DNA from: an uncultured Flavobacteriales bacterium
Lineage (GTDB): Bacteria; Bacteroidota; Bacteroidia; Flavobacteriales_D; CAJJDF01
DNA: 49,918 nucleotides
Reading direction: 5' to 3'
Assembly (NCBI GenBank): GCA_938009745.1
Contig: CALLII010000068.1
Location: 1 to 49,918 of the forward strand
Shown here in pieces: positions 36,424-44,778 of this stretch. The notes beneath the pieces were generated by a model. The model had not been told where the DNA came from and did no database searches. It worked only from the letters and a program-made list of their open reading frames with translations. Within the stretch, counting starts at the first letter, position 1. Each line of letters starts with the position of its first letter. A program made the position numbers and the translations under genes.

Positions 36424-37593
36424 TTAGAAAGTAACTTTAAACTCAACTCTACGGTTAAGGGCTCTACCTTCTGCCGTATTGTTATCTGCTCTTGGGTTTT
36501 CAATCCCATAACCTTCAGAAGTCATTCTTGAAGCATCAACACCATCTTTGATAAGGTAAGCTTTTGCTGCTGCAGCTCTTGCTTTTGATAATCTTAAGTT
36601 ACCAGAAGCACTTCCTGTATTATCTGTATATCCACTAATTTGTAATTTATATTCAGGGTGAGCTAACATAATTTTTGCTACATTATCCAATACTGCATAA
36701 GATTTTGTTTGTATTACAGACGAACCAGAGTTGAAAAATAATCCCTCCATAGCCTGAGTAAGAACTTTTTTGTCTTCCTCATTTATTTGAGGACATCCAT
36801 TGTTGGCAGCAATACCAGCAACCTTAGGACATTTATCTACATTATCTGCAATTCCATCTTTATCTCCATCTGGGCAACCATTAGCAGTTCCATAAACAGT
36901 AGGGCATTTATCTACAGCATCCTTAACTCCATCTCCATCTTTGTCGTCATTTACTTTAGGACAACCGTTAATTTCTCCTGCAACAGTAGGACATTTATCT
37001 TCACTATCCTGAAAACCATCACCATCTGTATCTGGGCAACCTTTAAATTTCGCAATACCAGCAGTTGAAGGACAAACATCATCAGAATCTTTAATTCCGT
37101 CATTATCACTATCAGGGCATCCAGCAAATTTTGCTAAACCTTTTACAGTTGGGCAATCATCTTTGTCATCTGCAATTCCATCACCATCTTTATCAGCAAT
37201 AGCAATTCTATCTCCTAAATTTCCGTAGTTATCTACTTCATACTGATCAAATCCTCTCCATTTGTTGGTGCTGTGATCAATAATTAATGGAATAAATCCT
37301 GCAATACCACCACCAATAGCAATATCACCAACTACATATTTAGGAAGTATTCTTCCTTCTAATGTATAAGATTTGGTTGCATAACCATCAGTTTTGTACT
37401 CAATTTTGTGTGTTTCTTTGGTTTCTACTGAAACTGTTACGGGTGAATTCCCTACACTTTCTCCGTCAATAAACACTTCTGCATTAGGAGGTTGGGTTGT
37501 GAATGTAACATCTTGCTGAGTGTTTTTTCTCATGATAGTAGCACAGCTAGCTAAAAGAGCAATAACAAGAAATAAGGGGATTAATTTTTTCAT
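36424..37593 (-). CDS. OmpA-family lipoprotein with PEGA domain and thrombospondin type 3 repeats
   Basis: 389 residues in four parts: a lipoprotein signal (LLASC, C17); a PEGA domain (about 28-78, PPNAEVFIDGESVGNSPV); calcium-binding TSP3 repeats (about 134-268), each DxDxDGxxDxxDxCP-like (DKDGDGIADDKDDCP is one); and an OmpA/MotB peptidoglycan-binding domain (277-389) with D324 in GYTDNTGS and R339, the two residues that grip diaminopimelate. By architecture it ties the outer membrane to the wall through a stiff Ca2+-loaded stalk. It has its own promoter (37616-37646) and terminator. Confidence 0.92.
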   Translation of the reverse strand: MKKLIPLFLVIALLASCATIMRKNTQQDVTFTTQPPNAEVFIDGESVGNSPVTVSVETKETHKIEYKTDGYATKSYTLEGRILPKYVVGDIAIGGGIAGFIPLIIDHSTNKWRGFDQYEVDNYGNLGDRIAIADKDGDGIADDKDDCPTVKGLAKFAGCPDSDNDGIKDSDDVCPSTAGIAKFKGCPDTDGDGFQDSEDKCPTVAGEINGCPKVNDDKDGDGVKDAVDKCPTVYGTANGCPDGDKDGIADNVDKCPKVAGIAANNGCPQINEEDKKVLTQAMEGLFFNSGSSVIQTKSYAVLDNVAKIMLAHPEYKLQISGYTDNTGSASGNLRLSKARAAAAKAYLIKDGVDASRMTSEGYGIENPRADNNTAEGRALNRRVEFKVTF

Positions 37594-37615
37594 AGTTTTA
37601 ATTCTTTGGTTTACT

Positions 37616-37646
37616 TAAATTTACTTTAAATAAGTATCTTGACAAA
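37616..37646 (-). promoter_or_regulatory. Promoter of the OmpA/TSP3 gene
   Basis: On the minus strand: TTTG (37643-37646), a spacer of exactly 19 nt, then TAAATTTA (37616-37623), seven of eight in TAnnTTTG. Correct spacing makes it one of the two best promoters in the window. It is divergent from the beta-barrel gene at 37670. Confidence 0.68.
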
Positions 37647-37669
37647 AAAAACAGCTAAATATTGTTAAA

Positions 37670-38515
37670 ATGAATATTAAGAGTGGATTGTTAATTATTT
37701 TTATTCTTCTGCTAACTTGCAGATTAATAGGTCAGGAGGATACAACTAGAGGTAAATTTTTCTTTGCTGTAGATTTGGGATATGAAGTCCCAAACAATAC
37801 TTATGCTAGTTTTTTGAACGGAAATCATGTTTTTGGTGCTGATAGAATTATGTCAATCCCCCAAAATAGACAACAAATTGAACAAACTCTTGGATATCCA
37901 ATCTTAGGGTGGGAATACTCTCAGAATTTAACTTATCAACCAACTGTTTTTACTGGAGTTAATCTTGGTTATAGAATTAATGAAGAATATTCTGTAATAA
38001 TGAAGTTCGATATTGCCATTCTTCGTTTTGCTACTCCATTCATTATCGAATTAAATAATCCTAGAAATTTTACAGGAGAGTTTGAGCAAGCAACAATTTC
38101 GGCTCGTGAACAAAGATTTTGGTATTCGTTAGGACTAGAAAAGAAATTTGACACAGAAATTCCTCAGCTTAAACCATATATTTCTGGTGGAGCTAGTTTT
38201 AATTTTATTCAATTAGAACAACACGAATTGATAATAAGAAACTTTAGGTATAACATAATGAGAGTAAATACCAACCAAGGATTAATATTACAACAAGTTC
38301 AAGGATTTGGATACGGAGTATTTGCTGAGGCTGGTGCAGCTTACAAACTGAATGATAAATTCACTATGGCACTTGGAGGAAATTTTAACTTACAGTCCAA
38401 TAAAGACTATGTTGATCAACTTATATTTAACACTAATTACAATACTGCTTTGATAGAAAAAGCGAATAAATTTCTACCAAGTTTCAATGCATATTTCCGA
38501 TTGATGTGGAACTAG
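37670..38515 (+). CDS. Outer-membrane beta-barrel protein, 281 aa
   Basis: A Sec signal peptide ends near LIGQ (about residue 22). The mature protein alternates aromatic and polar residues in strands (FFFAVDLGYEV, VFTGVNLGYRI, YSVIMKFDIAI, PYISGGASFNFI, GYGVFAEAGAAYKL) and ends FNAYFRLMWN, with an aromatic near the C terminus as barrels require for BAM insertion. I expect roughly eight to ten strands; the exact family is not clear. Divergent from the OmpA-family gene. Confidence 0.76.
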   Translation: MNIKSGLLIIFILLLTCRLIGQEDTTRGKFFFAVDLGYEVPNNTYASFLNGNHVFGADRIMSIPQNRQQIEQTLGYPILGWEYSQNLTYQPTVFTGVNLGYRINEEYSVIMKFDIAILRFATPFIIELNNPRNFTGEFEQATISAREQRFWYSLGLEKKFDTEIPQLKPYISGGASFNFIQLEQHELIIRNFRYNIMRVNTNQGLILQQVQGFGYGVFAEAGAAYKLNDKFTMALGGNFNLQSNKDYVDQLIFNTNYNTALIEKANKFLPSFNAYFRLMWN

Positions 38516-38585
38516 TTGCATTCCTTTTGATTATTACTGTTAATTCCTTTATTTTTACTGAATCAAAAAGTAAAAACAACTTATT

Positions 38586-39167
38586 TTGAAATATAATTTA
38601 AGCGAAATAACCGAAGTAATTCGTAACCGAAGAACTATTTATCCTGAGCAATATTCTGACAGAAAAATTCACAGAGAAATTGTGGAAGACGTATTAAATA
38701 ATGCAATTTGGGCTCCAACTCATGGTAATACTCAACCATGGAGGTTTATGGTGTACATGGGAGACTCTAAAATCGAACTTTCAGATTTTTTATCAGGTTT
38801 GTACAAAGAAAAATTTACCGGAGACGATTTTAACGAAATGAAGTTTAATAAACTAAAGAATCGTCCTCTTAAATCTTCAGTTGCTATTGCTCTTGTAATG
38901 AGTAGAGAACCAGATGGTAAAATTATTGAAATGGAAGAGATTGAAGCGGTAGCTTGTGCAGTACAAAATATGTATTTGACCTGTACTGCATATGGAATTG
39001 GTGGGTTTTGGTCTACTCCTAAACTTGGCTATGGCAAAGAAATGCATGAGTTTTTGGAATTGAAAGAAGGAGAAAAATGTTTAGGAATTTTTTATATGGG
39101 ATATCCTGCAATTGATTGGCCAAAAGGACAAAGAAAACCTATTGAATACTCTACAACCTGGAAATAA
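38586..39167 (+). CDS. Nitroreductase-family FMN oxidoreductase
   Basis: 193 residues. The N terminus has the FMN phosphate motif VIRNRRTIYPEQYSDR; APTHGNTQPWRFMVY follows, and the second FMN segment is GIGGFWSTPKLGY. By family it is a homodimeric flavoenzyme that reduces quinones or nitro compounds with NAD(P)H. The start is a TTG at 38586: no in-frame ATG precedes the first FMN motif, and the TTG gives the expected KYNLSEITEVIRNRR opening. It leads a co-directional run to the S8 peptidase gene, with one base between its stop and the next ATG. Confidence 0.88.
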   Translation: MKYNLSEITEVIRNRRTIYPEQYSDRKIHREIVEDVLNNAIWAPTHGNTQPWRFMVYMGDSKIELSDFLSGLYKEKFTGDDFNEMKFNKLKNRPLKSSVAIALVMSREPDGKIIEMEEIEAVACAVQNMYLTCTAYGIGGFWSTPKLGYGKEMHEFLELKEGEKCLGIFYMGYPAIDWPKGQRKPIEYSTTWK

Positions 39168-39168
39168 T

Positions 39169-39504
39169 ATGTATCACATTTTACCAAATTATAACGAACA
39201 TCCATCTGATCCTAATTACCTAGTTTTTAGTTTTAGACACGATAAAATGGCCGAATATTTTGGACAAAGGTTAGAGGAAGAAGAGATTAAGTTTGAGAAA
39301 GATATAGACGAAACTAATTATGGAAAAACAATTCATTATTACGCTATAAGACAACATCACAGAGAAAAAGGAATAAAGATTAATCTTGAAACTTGGGCTA
39401 AATTTAGAAGTCCATTTTTTCATCAGAGAGGAGTTAAAGTTGGGCTATGGCTGTTTATGTTAAGTTTAATATCTTTGGCTATAATTGGATTCATAAAAAA
39501 TTAA
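39169..39504 (+). CDS. Small C-terminally membrane-anchored protein of unknown function, 111 aa
   Basis: Starts at ATG 39169, one base after the nitroreductase stop; a longer in-frame start at 39112 would overlap that gene by 56 bases and is less likely. The first 85 residues are soluble, with LVFSFRHDKMAEYFGQRLEEEEIKFEKD resembling small DUF2007-like signal-transduction proteins. One membrane helix (about 90-109, GLWLFMLSLISLAIIGF) ends it. Function is unknown. Confidence 0.66.
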   Translation: MYHILPNYNEHPSDPNYLVFSFRHDKMAEYFGQRLEEEEIKFEKDIDETNYGKTIHYYAIRQHHREKGIKINLETWAKFRSPFFHQRGVKVGLWLFMLSLISLAIIGFIKN

Positions 39505-39510
39505 GATAAT

Positions 39511-40455
39511 ATGTTACAATTGATAGAAGTAACTTCTGAGTTGGGAGCTGGAACAAGAGGTGCAAGTTTAGGAGTAGGAGCACTTAAAGTAGCTGCATTT
39601 AATAGTGATTCTACTTTTTTTTCTGAGTACAATGCTGTTGAAGTACCAAACTATAACCAATATCTTTTTTCTCCTAACACAACACCTTCAGCTATACGTA
39701 TTGAACATATAACTAAAGAGTTTAATGAGGTTTTTCATTCTGTTAAAAATGAACTTACTAATAATAGATTTCCATTTATACTGGCAGGAGACCATTCTAC
39801 TGCAGCAGCTACAATAGCAGGAATACAAGAGGCTAATCCTGGAAAAAGATTAGGTGTAATATGGGTAGATGCTCATGCAGATTTACACTCTCCATATACA
39901 TCACCATCAGGAAATATTCACGGAATGCCACTTGCTATAGCTTGTGGAATTGATAATGTATCTCAAAAAGTTAATACTGTTTTACCTAAAGTAGAAGTGT
40001 ACTGGAAAGGTTTACAATCTTTAAGTAAAGAAAAAATAAACACTGAAGATCTTATATTTGTAGGAGTTAGAGATACCGAGGCACCAGAAGATTATTTGAT
40101 AAAGAGTGAAGGAATAAAAAACTTTAAAGTAGAAGAGGTTAAAAAAGAAGGAGGTAAGGAAATTGCTCGTCAAACGTTAAAAATATTATCCCATTGCGAC
40201 ATAATTTATGTGTCTTTTGATGTAGATAGTATGGATCCTGATGAAGTATCTCACGGAACTGGAACTCCTGTTCCTGGAGGAATTCCAGTAAAAGAAGTAA
40301 AAGAATTACTGAATGCTTTTGCAGCAAGTGAAAAACTTGTTGCTTTTGAAACAGTAGAAGTAAATCCTGCTTTGGATGAGAAGAAGAATAAAATGGCAGA
40401 GACTACATTGCCAATTATAGAGGAAGTAGCTTCTATAATTGCCAGTAGATTATAG
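39511..40455 (+). CDS. Arginase/agmatinase/formimidoylglutamase family hydrolase
   Basis: 314 residues. All six manganese ligands of the ureohydrolase fold are seen: H95 in AGDHST, D120, H122 and D124 in WVDAHADLH, and D237 and D239 in SFDVDSMDP. The spacing and the GTGTPVPGGIP loop match arginase itself best; agmatinase or formimidoylglutamase remain possible. The predicted reaction is arginine to ornithine and urea, using two Mn2+. No urease or ornithine-pathway gene is adjacent. It starts 6 nt after the preceding stop. Confidence 0.88.
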   Translation: MLQLIEVTSELGAGTRGASLGVGALKVAAFNSDSTFFSEYNAVEVPNYNQYLFSPNTTPSAIRIEHITKEFNEVFHSVKNELTNNRFPFILAGDHSTAAATIAGIQEANPGKRLGVIWVDAHADLHSPYTSPSGNIHGMPLAIACGIDNVSQKVNTVLPKVEVYWKGLQSLSKEKINTEDLIFVGVRDTEAPEDYLIKSEGIKNFKVEEVKKEGGKEIARQTLKILSHCDIIYVSFDVDSMDPDEVSHGTGTPVPGGIPVKEVKELLNAFAASEKLVAFETVEVNPALDEKKNKMAETTLPIIEEVASIIASRL

Positions 40456-40501
40456 ACAACTTATCGGCTTTTGAGTCGTATAAATATAGAATAGAAGAGT
40501 G

Positions 40502-41026
40502 ATGAAAGAGTTTAAGTTTAGAGTGTTAATCGATACCTTAGAAGAAGAGAATGCTTTTAGAGATATCTCCATTGATAGCTCTTACAGTTTCGAAATGTTG
40601 CATGAAGCCATCATTGTTGCCTTTGAATTTGAAGGCGGACAAATGGCATCTTTTTACCTAAGTAACGAAGATTGGGATAAAGGTCAGGAGATTGGATTAA
40701 TGGATATGACAGGGGAAAGTGATGATTTTGTTTCAATGACAGAAACTTCAATTGCTGATAAAGTAGACAAAGTAAATCAAAAGCTACTTTACGTATATGA
40801 CTTTCTTACCATGTGGTGCTTTTTTGTAGAATTGGTCGAGATAAATGAGTTATCGCCAGTAAAGCAATATCCAATGCTTGAGCTTGAATATGGAAAAGCT
40901 CCTGCAGAAAACTCAAAACAGATAGAAATATCGGAGGATATGAATTTTGATGATGATGAGGAAGACGAAGAAGATGAAAACAACCCTTTTAGCGAATTTG
41001 AAAATATAGATAATTACGATTTTTAA
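40502..41026 (+). CDS. pRiA4b ORF-3-like protein (plasmid-derived domain) with acidic tail
   Basis: 174 residues from ATG 40502 (a GTG one codon earlier is in frame). The body has the pattern of the plasmid pRiA4b ORF-3 / IS1096 TnpR-like domain: FRVLIDTLEEENAFRDISI, SFEMLHEAIIVAFEFEGG, then ASFYLSNEDWDKG and LYVYDFLTMWCFFVELVEI. The last 40 residues are an Asp/Glu tail. The domain occurs in mobile elements but also as a fixed chromosomal gene in many Bacteroidota; no transposase is nearby here. Its stop overlaps the next start by one base (TAATG). Confidence 0.78.
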   Translation: MKEFKFRVLIDTLEEENAFRDISIDSSYSFEMLHEAIIVAFEFEGGQMASFYLSNEDWDKGQEIGLMDMTGESDDFVSMTETSIADKVDKVNQKLLYVYDFLTMWCFFVELVEINELSPVKQYPMLELEYGKAPAENSKQIEISEDMNFDDDEEDEEDENNPFSEFENIDNYDF

Positions 41027-42720
41027 TGATAAACAAAACAGTCATATTAGTTTCTTTCTGCTTTTTAAGTATTTTTTCTTTTTCACAAGAAACCAATATT
41101 GTGGAGGGTGAATTGCTTGTTTTGTTAAATAAAGAGATTAACGTAGAGTCATTTAATAAAAATTTAAATATTAAATACCCTCAATTACAGCTCTCTGTAA
41201 AAAAGGTAATTTCAAAAAGATTAAATGTTTGGTTATTGAATTATAATTCATCAAATGTTGATTCTGACTTAGCACTTGAGCTAGTAAACTCTTCTGCTAA
41301 TACAATTATAACCCAATTTAATCACACTCAATTGGAGCTAAGAGGCGATACTTGCTCAGTTGATTCCAGTTTTAATGATCAGTGGGGAATGGATAATTTC
41401 GGTCAGTCTGGCGGGGTTGCTGGAGCAGATATTCAAGCTTGTGAAGCTTGGGGAATTACAACTCAATTAACTACAGCACTTGGCGACACTATTGTTGTGG
41501 CAGTAATTGATGATGGTTTTTATATGGATCATCAGGATATTGATTTTTTCAAAAATTATTCAGAAATCCCTAATAATGGAATTGATGATGATGGAAACGG
41601 ATATATTGATGATTTTAGCGGATGGAATGTATATAATGATACATCAGCTATTACTTCCAAAAGGCATGGAACTATGGTTTCAGGAATAATAGGTGCTAAA
41701 GCCGATTTAGTTGGTGTAACTGGAGTTAATTGGGGACTAAAAATATTGCCAATTCAAGGGAGTTCAACACTAGAATCAACCGTTTTAGAATCATATTCTT
41801 ATGTATTAGAAATGAGAGCTTTGTACGATTCTACAAACGGAGCCAAAGGTGCTTTTGTGGTAGCTACAAATTCTAGTTTTGGTAGAGATAATGCCAACTC
41901 AGCAAGTTATCCACTTTGGTGTGCTTTTTATGACTCATTAGGAGCATACGGAATATTAAGTGCTACCGCAACATCAAACAGTAATATTCATGTAGATTTA
42001 AGTGGAGATATGCCAACAACTTGTACAAGTGATTACATGATTGCAGTAACTAACACTAATAGAAACGACATAAAAGTAACGTCAGGGTTTGGAGCAACAA
42101 GTATTGATATTGGTGCTCCTGGAACATCAATAAAATCTACAGCACCTTATTTGGGAGTTCCTTATTCCAATGCTTTTTCTTACAGTTCTGGGTCAGGTAC
42201 ATCATTTTCTACACCACTTGTAGCTGGTTCAATTGCATTTATGTATGCTGCAGCTTGTACAGAGTTTATGACTGATTATCAGGCCAATCCTAGTTTGTTA
42301 GCTTTAGAAGTAAAAGATATAATTCTTGATAATGGAGATTCATTAGCTTCTTTATTAGGAATTACCACCACAGGTAAACGATTAAATTTATACAAGTCGG
42401 CTGTGAAAGTAAGAACTGATGGGAGGTGTAGGTTAACTACTGTGAATGAAATTTTAGCATCTAAATCTGAACTTGAAGTGTATCCTAATCCTAATAACGG
42501 AGAGTTTAATCTTAAACTAACTGATTTTGAATTAGGCGAATATCAAATGGAAATTTATGACATTACTGGTAAACTTATTACAGGAAAGCAATTAATTGTA
42601 AATTCTGATGTGTCAGTAATTCAAATTAATGAGCAATCACAACTTAATAAAGGGATATACATTTTATGCCTTAAATCAGATTTTCATCCAACACAAACTA
42701 TTAGAATTATTATCCAGTAA
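41026..42720 (+). CDS. Secreted S8 (subtilisin-like) peptidase with T9SS sorting domain
   Basis: 564 residues. A Sec signal peptide (MINKTVILVSFCFLSIFSFSQ) leads, followed by a short pro-region of about 75 residues. The catalytic triad is D162 (VAVIDDG, with Asp in place of the usual Thr of DTG), H214 (RHGTMVSGII) and S393 (GTSFSTPLVAG). Cysteines near 108 and 450 may form a disulfide. The C-terminal ~75 residues are a T9SS domain with VYPNPNNGEFNLKL and IYDITGKLITG. It should be exported and act outside the cell on proteins. Translation is coupled to the pRiA4b-like gene by a TAATG overlap. Confidence 0.9.
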   Translation: MINKTVILVSFCFLSIFSFSQETNIVEGELLVLLNKEINVESFNKNLNIKYPQLQLSVKKVISKRLNVWLLNYNSSNVDSDLALELVNSSANTIITQFNHTQLELRGDTCSVDSSFNDQWGMDNFGQSGGVAGADIQACEAWGITTQLTTALGDTIVVAVIDDGFYMDHQDIDFFKNYSEIPNNGIDDDGNGYIDDFSGWNVYNDTSAITSKRHGTMVSGIIGAKADLVGVTGVNWGLKILPIQGSSTLESTVLESYSYVLEMRALYDSTNGAKGAFVVATNSSFGRDNANSASYPLWCAFYDSLGAYGILSATATSNSNIHVDLSGDMPTTCTSDYMIAVTNTNRNDIKVTSGFGATSIDIGAPGTSIKSTAPYLGVPYSNAFSYSSGSGTSFSTPLVAGSIAFMYAAACTEFMTDYQANPSLLALEVKDIILDNGDSLASLLGITTTGKRLNLYKSAVKVRTDGRCRLTTVNEILASKSELEVYPNPNNGEFNLKLTDFELGEYQMEIYDITGKLITGKQLIVNSDVSVIQINEQSQLNKGIYILCLKSDFHPTQTIRIIIQ

Positions 42721-42852
42721 TTTCTGTTTAGTTATTGTAATAGTTTATAAAAAATTACTAGGTTTTCATAAAGAAAATGTCAACTTTCATCCTAACAGAC
42801 ATGCATTTATAAATATTTATTCATAATTTAATATCAATAATAAAACTTACCA

Positions 42853-43656
42853 ATGAAAAAATTAATTATCGCACTAAGTACACTTGCTATTATCTCATCA
42901 TGTACTAAAGAACCTGCAGATTTAACACCAACAAAATCAACAGAAACTAAAACCAACTTTTTGTTTAAACAATATTATGATGGAGCAGAGGTTACTTCTA
43001 GTGATTTTGGAACTACCCAATATACCAATGCTAAAGGAACAATGCATACAATCTCTAAACTTCAGTATTTAGTTTCGAATATTACTTTACATAAAGTTGA
43101 TGGGAGTGAAGTAAATTTGGGAGGATATAATTTAATTGATTTGGATTTACCTTTGTCAAGATATTATACTCCAATGAAAGAGATTCCTGCAGGAACCTAT
43201 TCAGCAGTATCTTTTACTTTTGGATTTGATGAAAGTGATAACATTACAGGAGAATATTTAGATTTAAATGCAGCATCATGGGCATGGCCAATGATGATTG
43301 GTGGTGGTTACCATTTTATGAAATTTGAAGGTATGTTTATGGATAATACCAGTAACATGACAGGATTTGCTTTTCATAATGGAACAGCATCTAGAGTTAA
43401 TTCTGATGGATCAAGAACAGCAGAGCCTAATTCATTTAGGGTAAAATTATGGGACTACGAAGGAGGATTTACTATTGAAGAAGGAGATAATACGACTATA
43501 GATATTAACATGAATCTTGCTGAATGGTTTAAGAACCCAATTACTTGGAGCTTAGATGATATGCACATGATGTTAATGCCAAATTATCAAGCTCAAAAAA
43601 TGATGAATCAAAACGGAAGATCTGTTTTTACTTTGGGTTTTATATCTAAGAACTAA
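42853..43656 (+). CDS. MbnP-like copper-binding lipoprotein
   Basis: 267 residues. A lipoprotein signal (AIISSC, C17) leads. The body matches the MbnP family: SKLQYLVSNITLHKVDGSEV, YNLIDLD, EIPAGTYSAVSFTFGFDE, the Trp/aromatic box ASWAWPMMIGGGYHFMKFEG (W143, W145, Y153, H154) and GFAFHNG (H175). In methanotroph MbnP and related MopE/CorA, one Trp of this box becomes kynurenine and, with histidines, binds copper; which Trp would react here is inference. It directly precedes an MbnH-like di-heme gene (no gap between stop and ATG), as in known MbnPH pairs. No methanobactin genes are seen. Confidence 0.8.
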   Translation: MKKLIIALSTLAIISSCTKEPADLTPTKSTETKTNFLFKQYYDGAEVTSSDFGTTQYTNAKGTMHTISKLQYLVSNITLHKVDGSEVNLGGYNLIDLDLPLSRYYTPMKEIPAGTYSAVSFTFGFDESDNITGEYLDLNAASWAWPMMIGGGYHFMKFEGMFMDNTSNMTGFAFHNGTASRVNSDGSRTAEPNSFRVKLWDYEGGFTIEEGDNTTIDINMNLAEWFKNPITWSLDDMHMMLMPNYQAQKMMNQNGRSVFTLGFISKN

Positions 43657-44778
43657 ATGAATAAATTAGCTAGCATACTATTAATTATTGCAACTTGTGT
43701 GTTGGTTACATCTTGTCGTAAGTCAGGATGTACCAACCCGAATGCAGTTAACTATAATGCTAGTGCAAAAGTAGATGATGGATCTTGTATTTGTCTTACT
43801 GCTTCTGGGCCAACACCATATAGTTTGGTTATTCCGGCTACTTTCCAAAGATTTCTTCCTGCACCAGTTTTTCCTGCGGATAATCCAATGACAGTTGAAG
43901 GTGTTGCTCTAGGAAAGAAGTTATTTTTTGATAAACGATTATCAGATGACCTTACATTAGCTTGTGCTAGTTGTCATTTACCTAGTCAGGCTTTTGATGA
44001 TACCAATAGATTTAGCGTAGGTATAAATGGAATAGCAGGGACGAGAAATGCTATGCCTCTTTTTAACCATGCTTGGAACCTTACAGGTAAATTTTTCTGG
44101 GATGGGCGTGCAATTGGTCTCGAAGAACAAGCTCTTGAACCAATAACAAACCCTATAGAAATGCACGATACTTGGGTTAATGTAGCTAGTAAAGTAAATG
44201 CAGATGCAACTTATAGAACTATGTTTACTAATGCATTTGGTTCTGTTCCAATCGATTCTAATTTAATAACTAAGGCTTTAGCTCAATATGAACGAACTCT
44301 AATATCAGGAAATTCTAAATTTGATAGGTACTTATTGAGGCAAGTTAATTTAACTCCAAGTGAACTTAATGGTTTTGGTTTATACATGGATGAAAGTGGA
44401 GCCGATTGTTTTCATTGTCATGGTGATGCAACAAATCCTTTGTGGACAGATAACTTATTTCATAATAATGGGCTAGATGCTTCGTTTACTGATAAAGGAT
44501 TGGGTGATGTAACTGGAAATCCAGTAGATGATGGAAAATTTAAGACTCCTAGTTTACGTAACTTAGTTTACACTGCACCATATATGCATGACGGTCGTTT
44601 TAAGACTCTGGACGAAGTGCTAGATCACTACAGTGATAGTTTAGTGCAATCTCCAACAATTTCTCCATTACTTAAAAATGTAGCCAATGGGGGAGTAAGG
44701 TTAACACCTCAAGAGAAAGCTGATTTGAAAGCATTTCTATTGACTTTGACTGATTCTAGTTTTGTTAGTGGTTATTGA
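43657..44778 (+). CDS. Di-heme c-type enzyme, MbnH/MauG-cytochrome c peroxidase family
   Basis: 373 residues. A lipoprotein signal (LVTSC, C20) is followed by a short cysteine module (C25 to C44, GCTNPNAVNYN to DDGSC), then two heme-attachment sites: C103-A-S-C106-H107 and C251-F-H-C254-H255. FFWDGR (W148) is the family's inter-heme tryptophan region, and LRNLVYTAPYMHDGRFKTL is the usual C-terminal signature. By neighbour and family it probably oxidises a Trp of the adjacent MbnP-like protein using peroxide-level ferryl hemes; ordinary peroxidase activity is the alternative. No Met is seen just before the terminal LTPQEKADLKAFL helix, where classical peroxidases carry a heme ligand; this needs alignment. 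Confidence 0.85.
   Translation: MNKLASILLIIATCVLVTSCRKSGCTNPNAVNYNASAKVDDGSCICLTASGPTPYSLVIPATFQRFLPAPVFPADNPMTVEGVALGKKLFFDKRLSDDLTLACASCHLPSQAFDDTNRFSVGINGIAGTRNAMPLFNHAWNLTGKFFWDGRAIGLEEQALEPITNPIEMHDTWVNVASKVNADATYRTMFTNAFGSVPIDSNLITKALAQYERTLISGNSKFDRYLLRQVNLTPSELNGFGLYMDESGADCFHCHGDATNPLWTDNLFHNNGLDASFTDKGLGDVTGNPVDDGKFKTPSLRNLVYTAPYMHDGRFKTLDEVLDHYSDSLVQSPTISPLLKNVANGGVRLTPQEKADLKAFLLTLTDSSFVSGY

Noticed and set aside
36787-37068. Plus-strand frame opposite the TSP3 repeats
   Set aside because: The periodic Asp/Gly codons of the repeats create an open complementary frame; there is no independent support.
40502-41026. Remnant of a plasmid or IS1096-like element
   Set aside because: Only the pRiA4b ORF-3-like domain is present; no transposase, inverted repeats or target duplication were seen.
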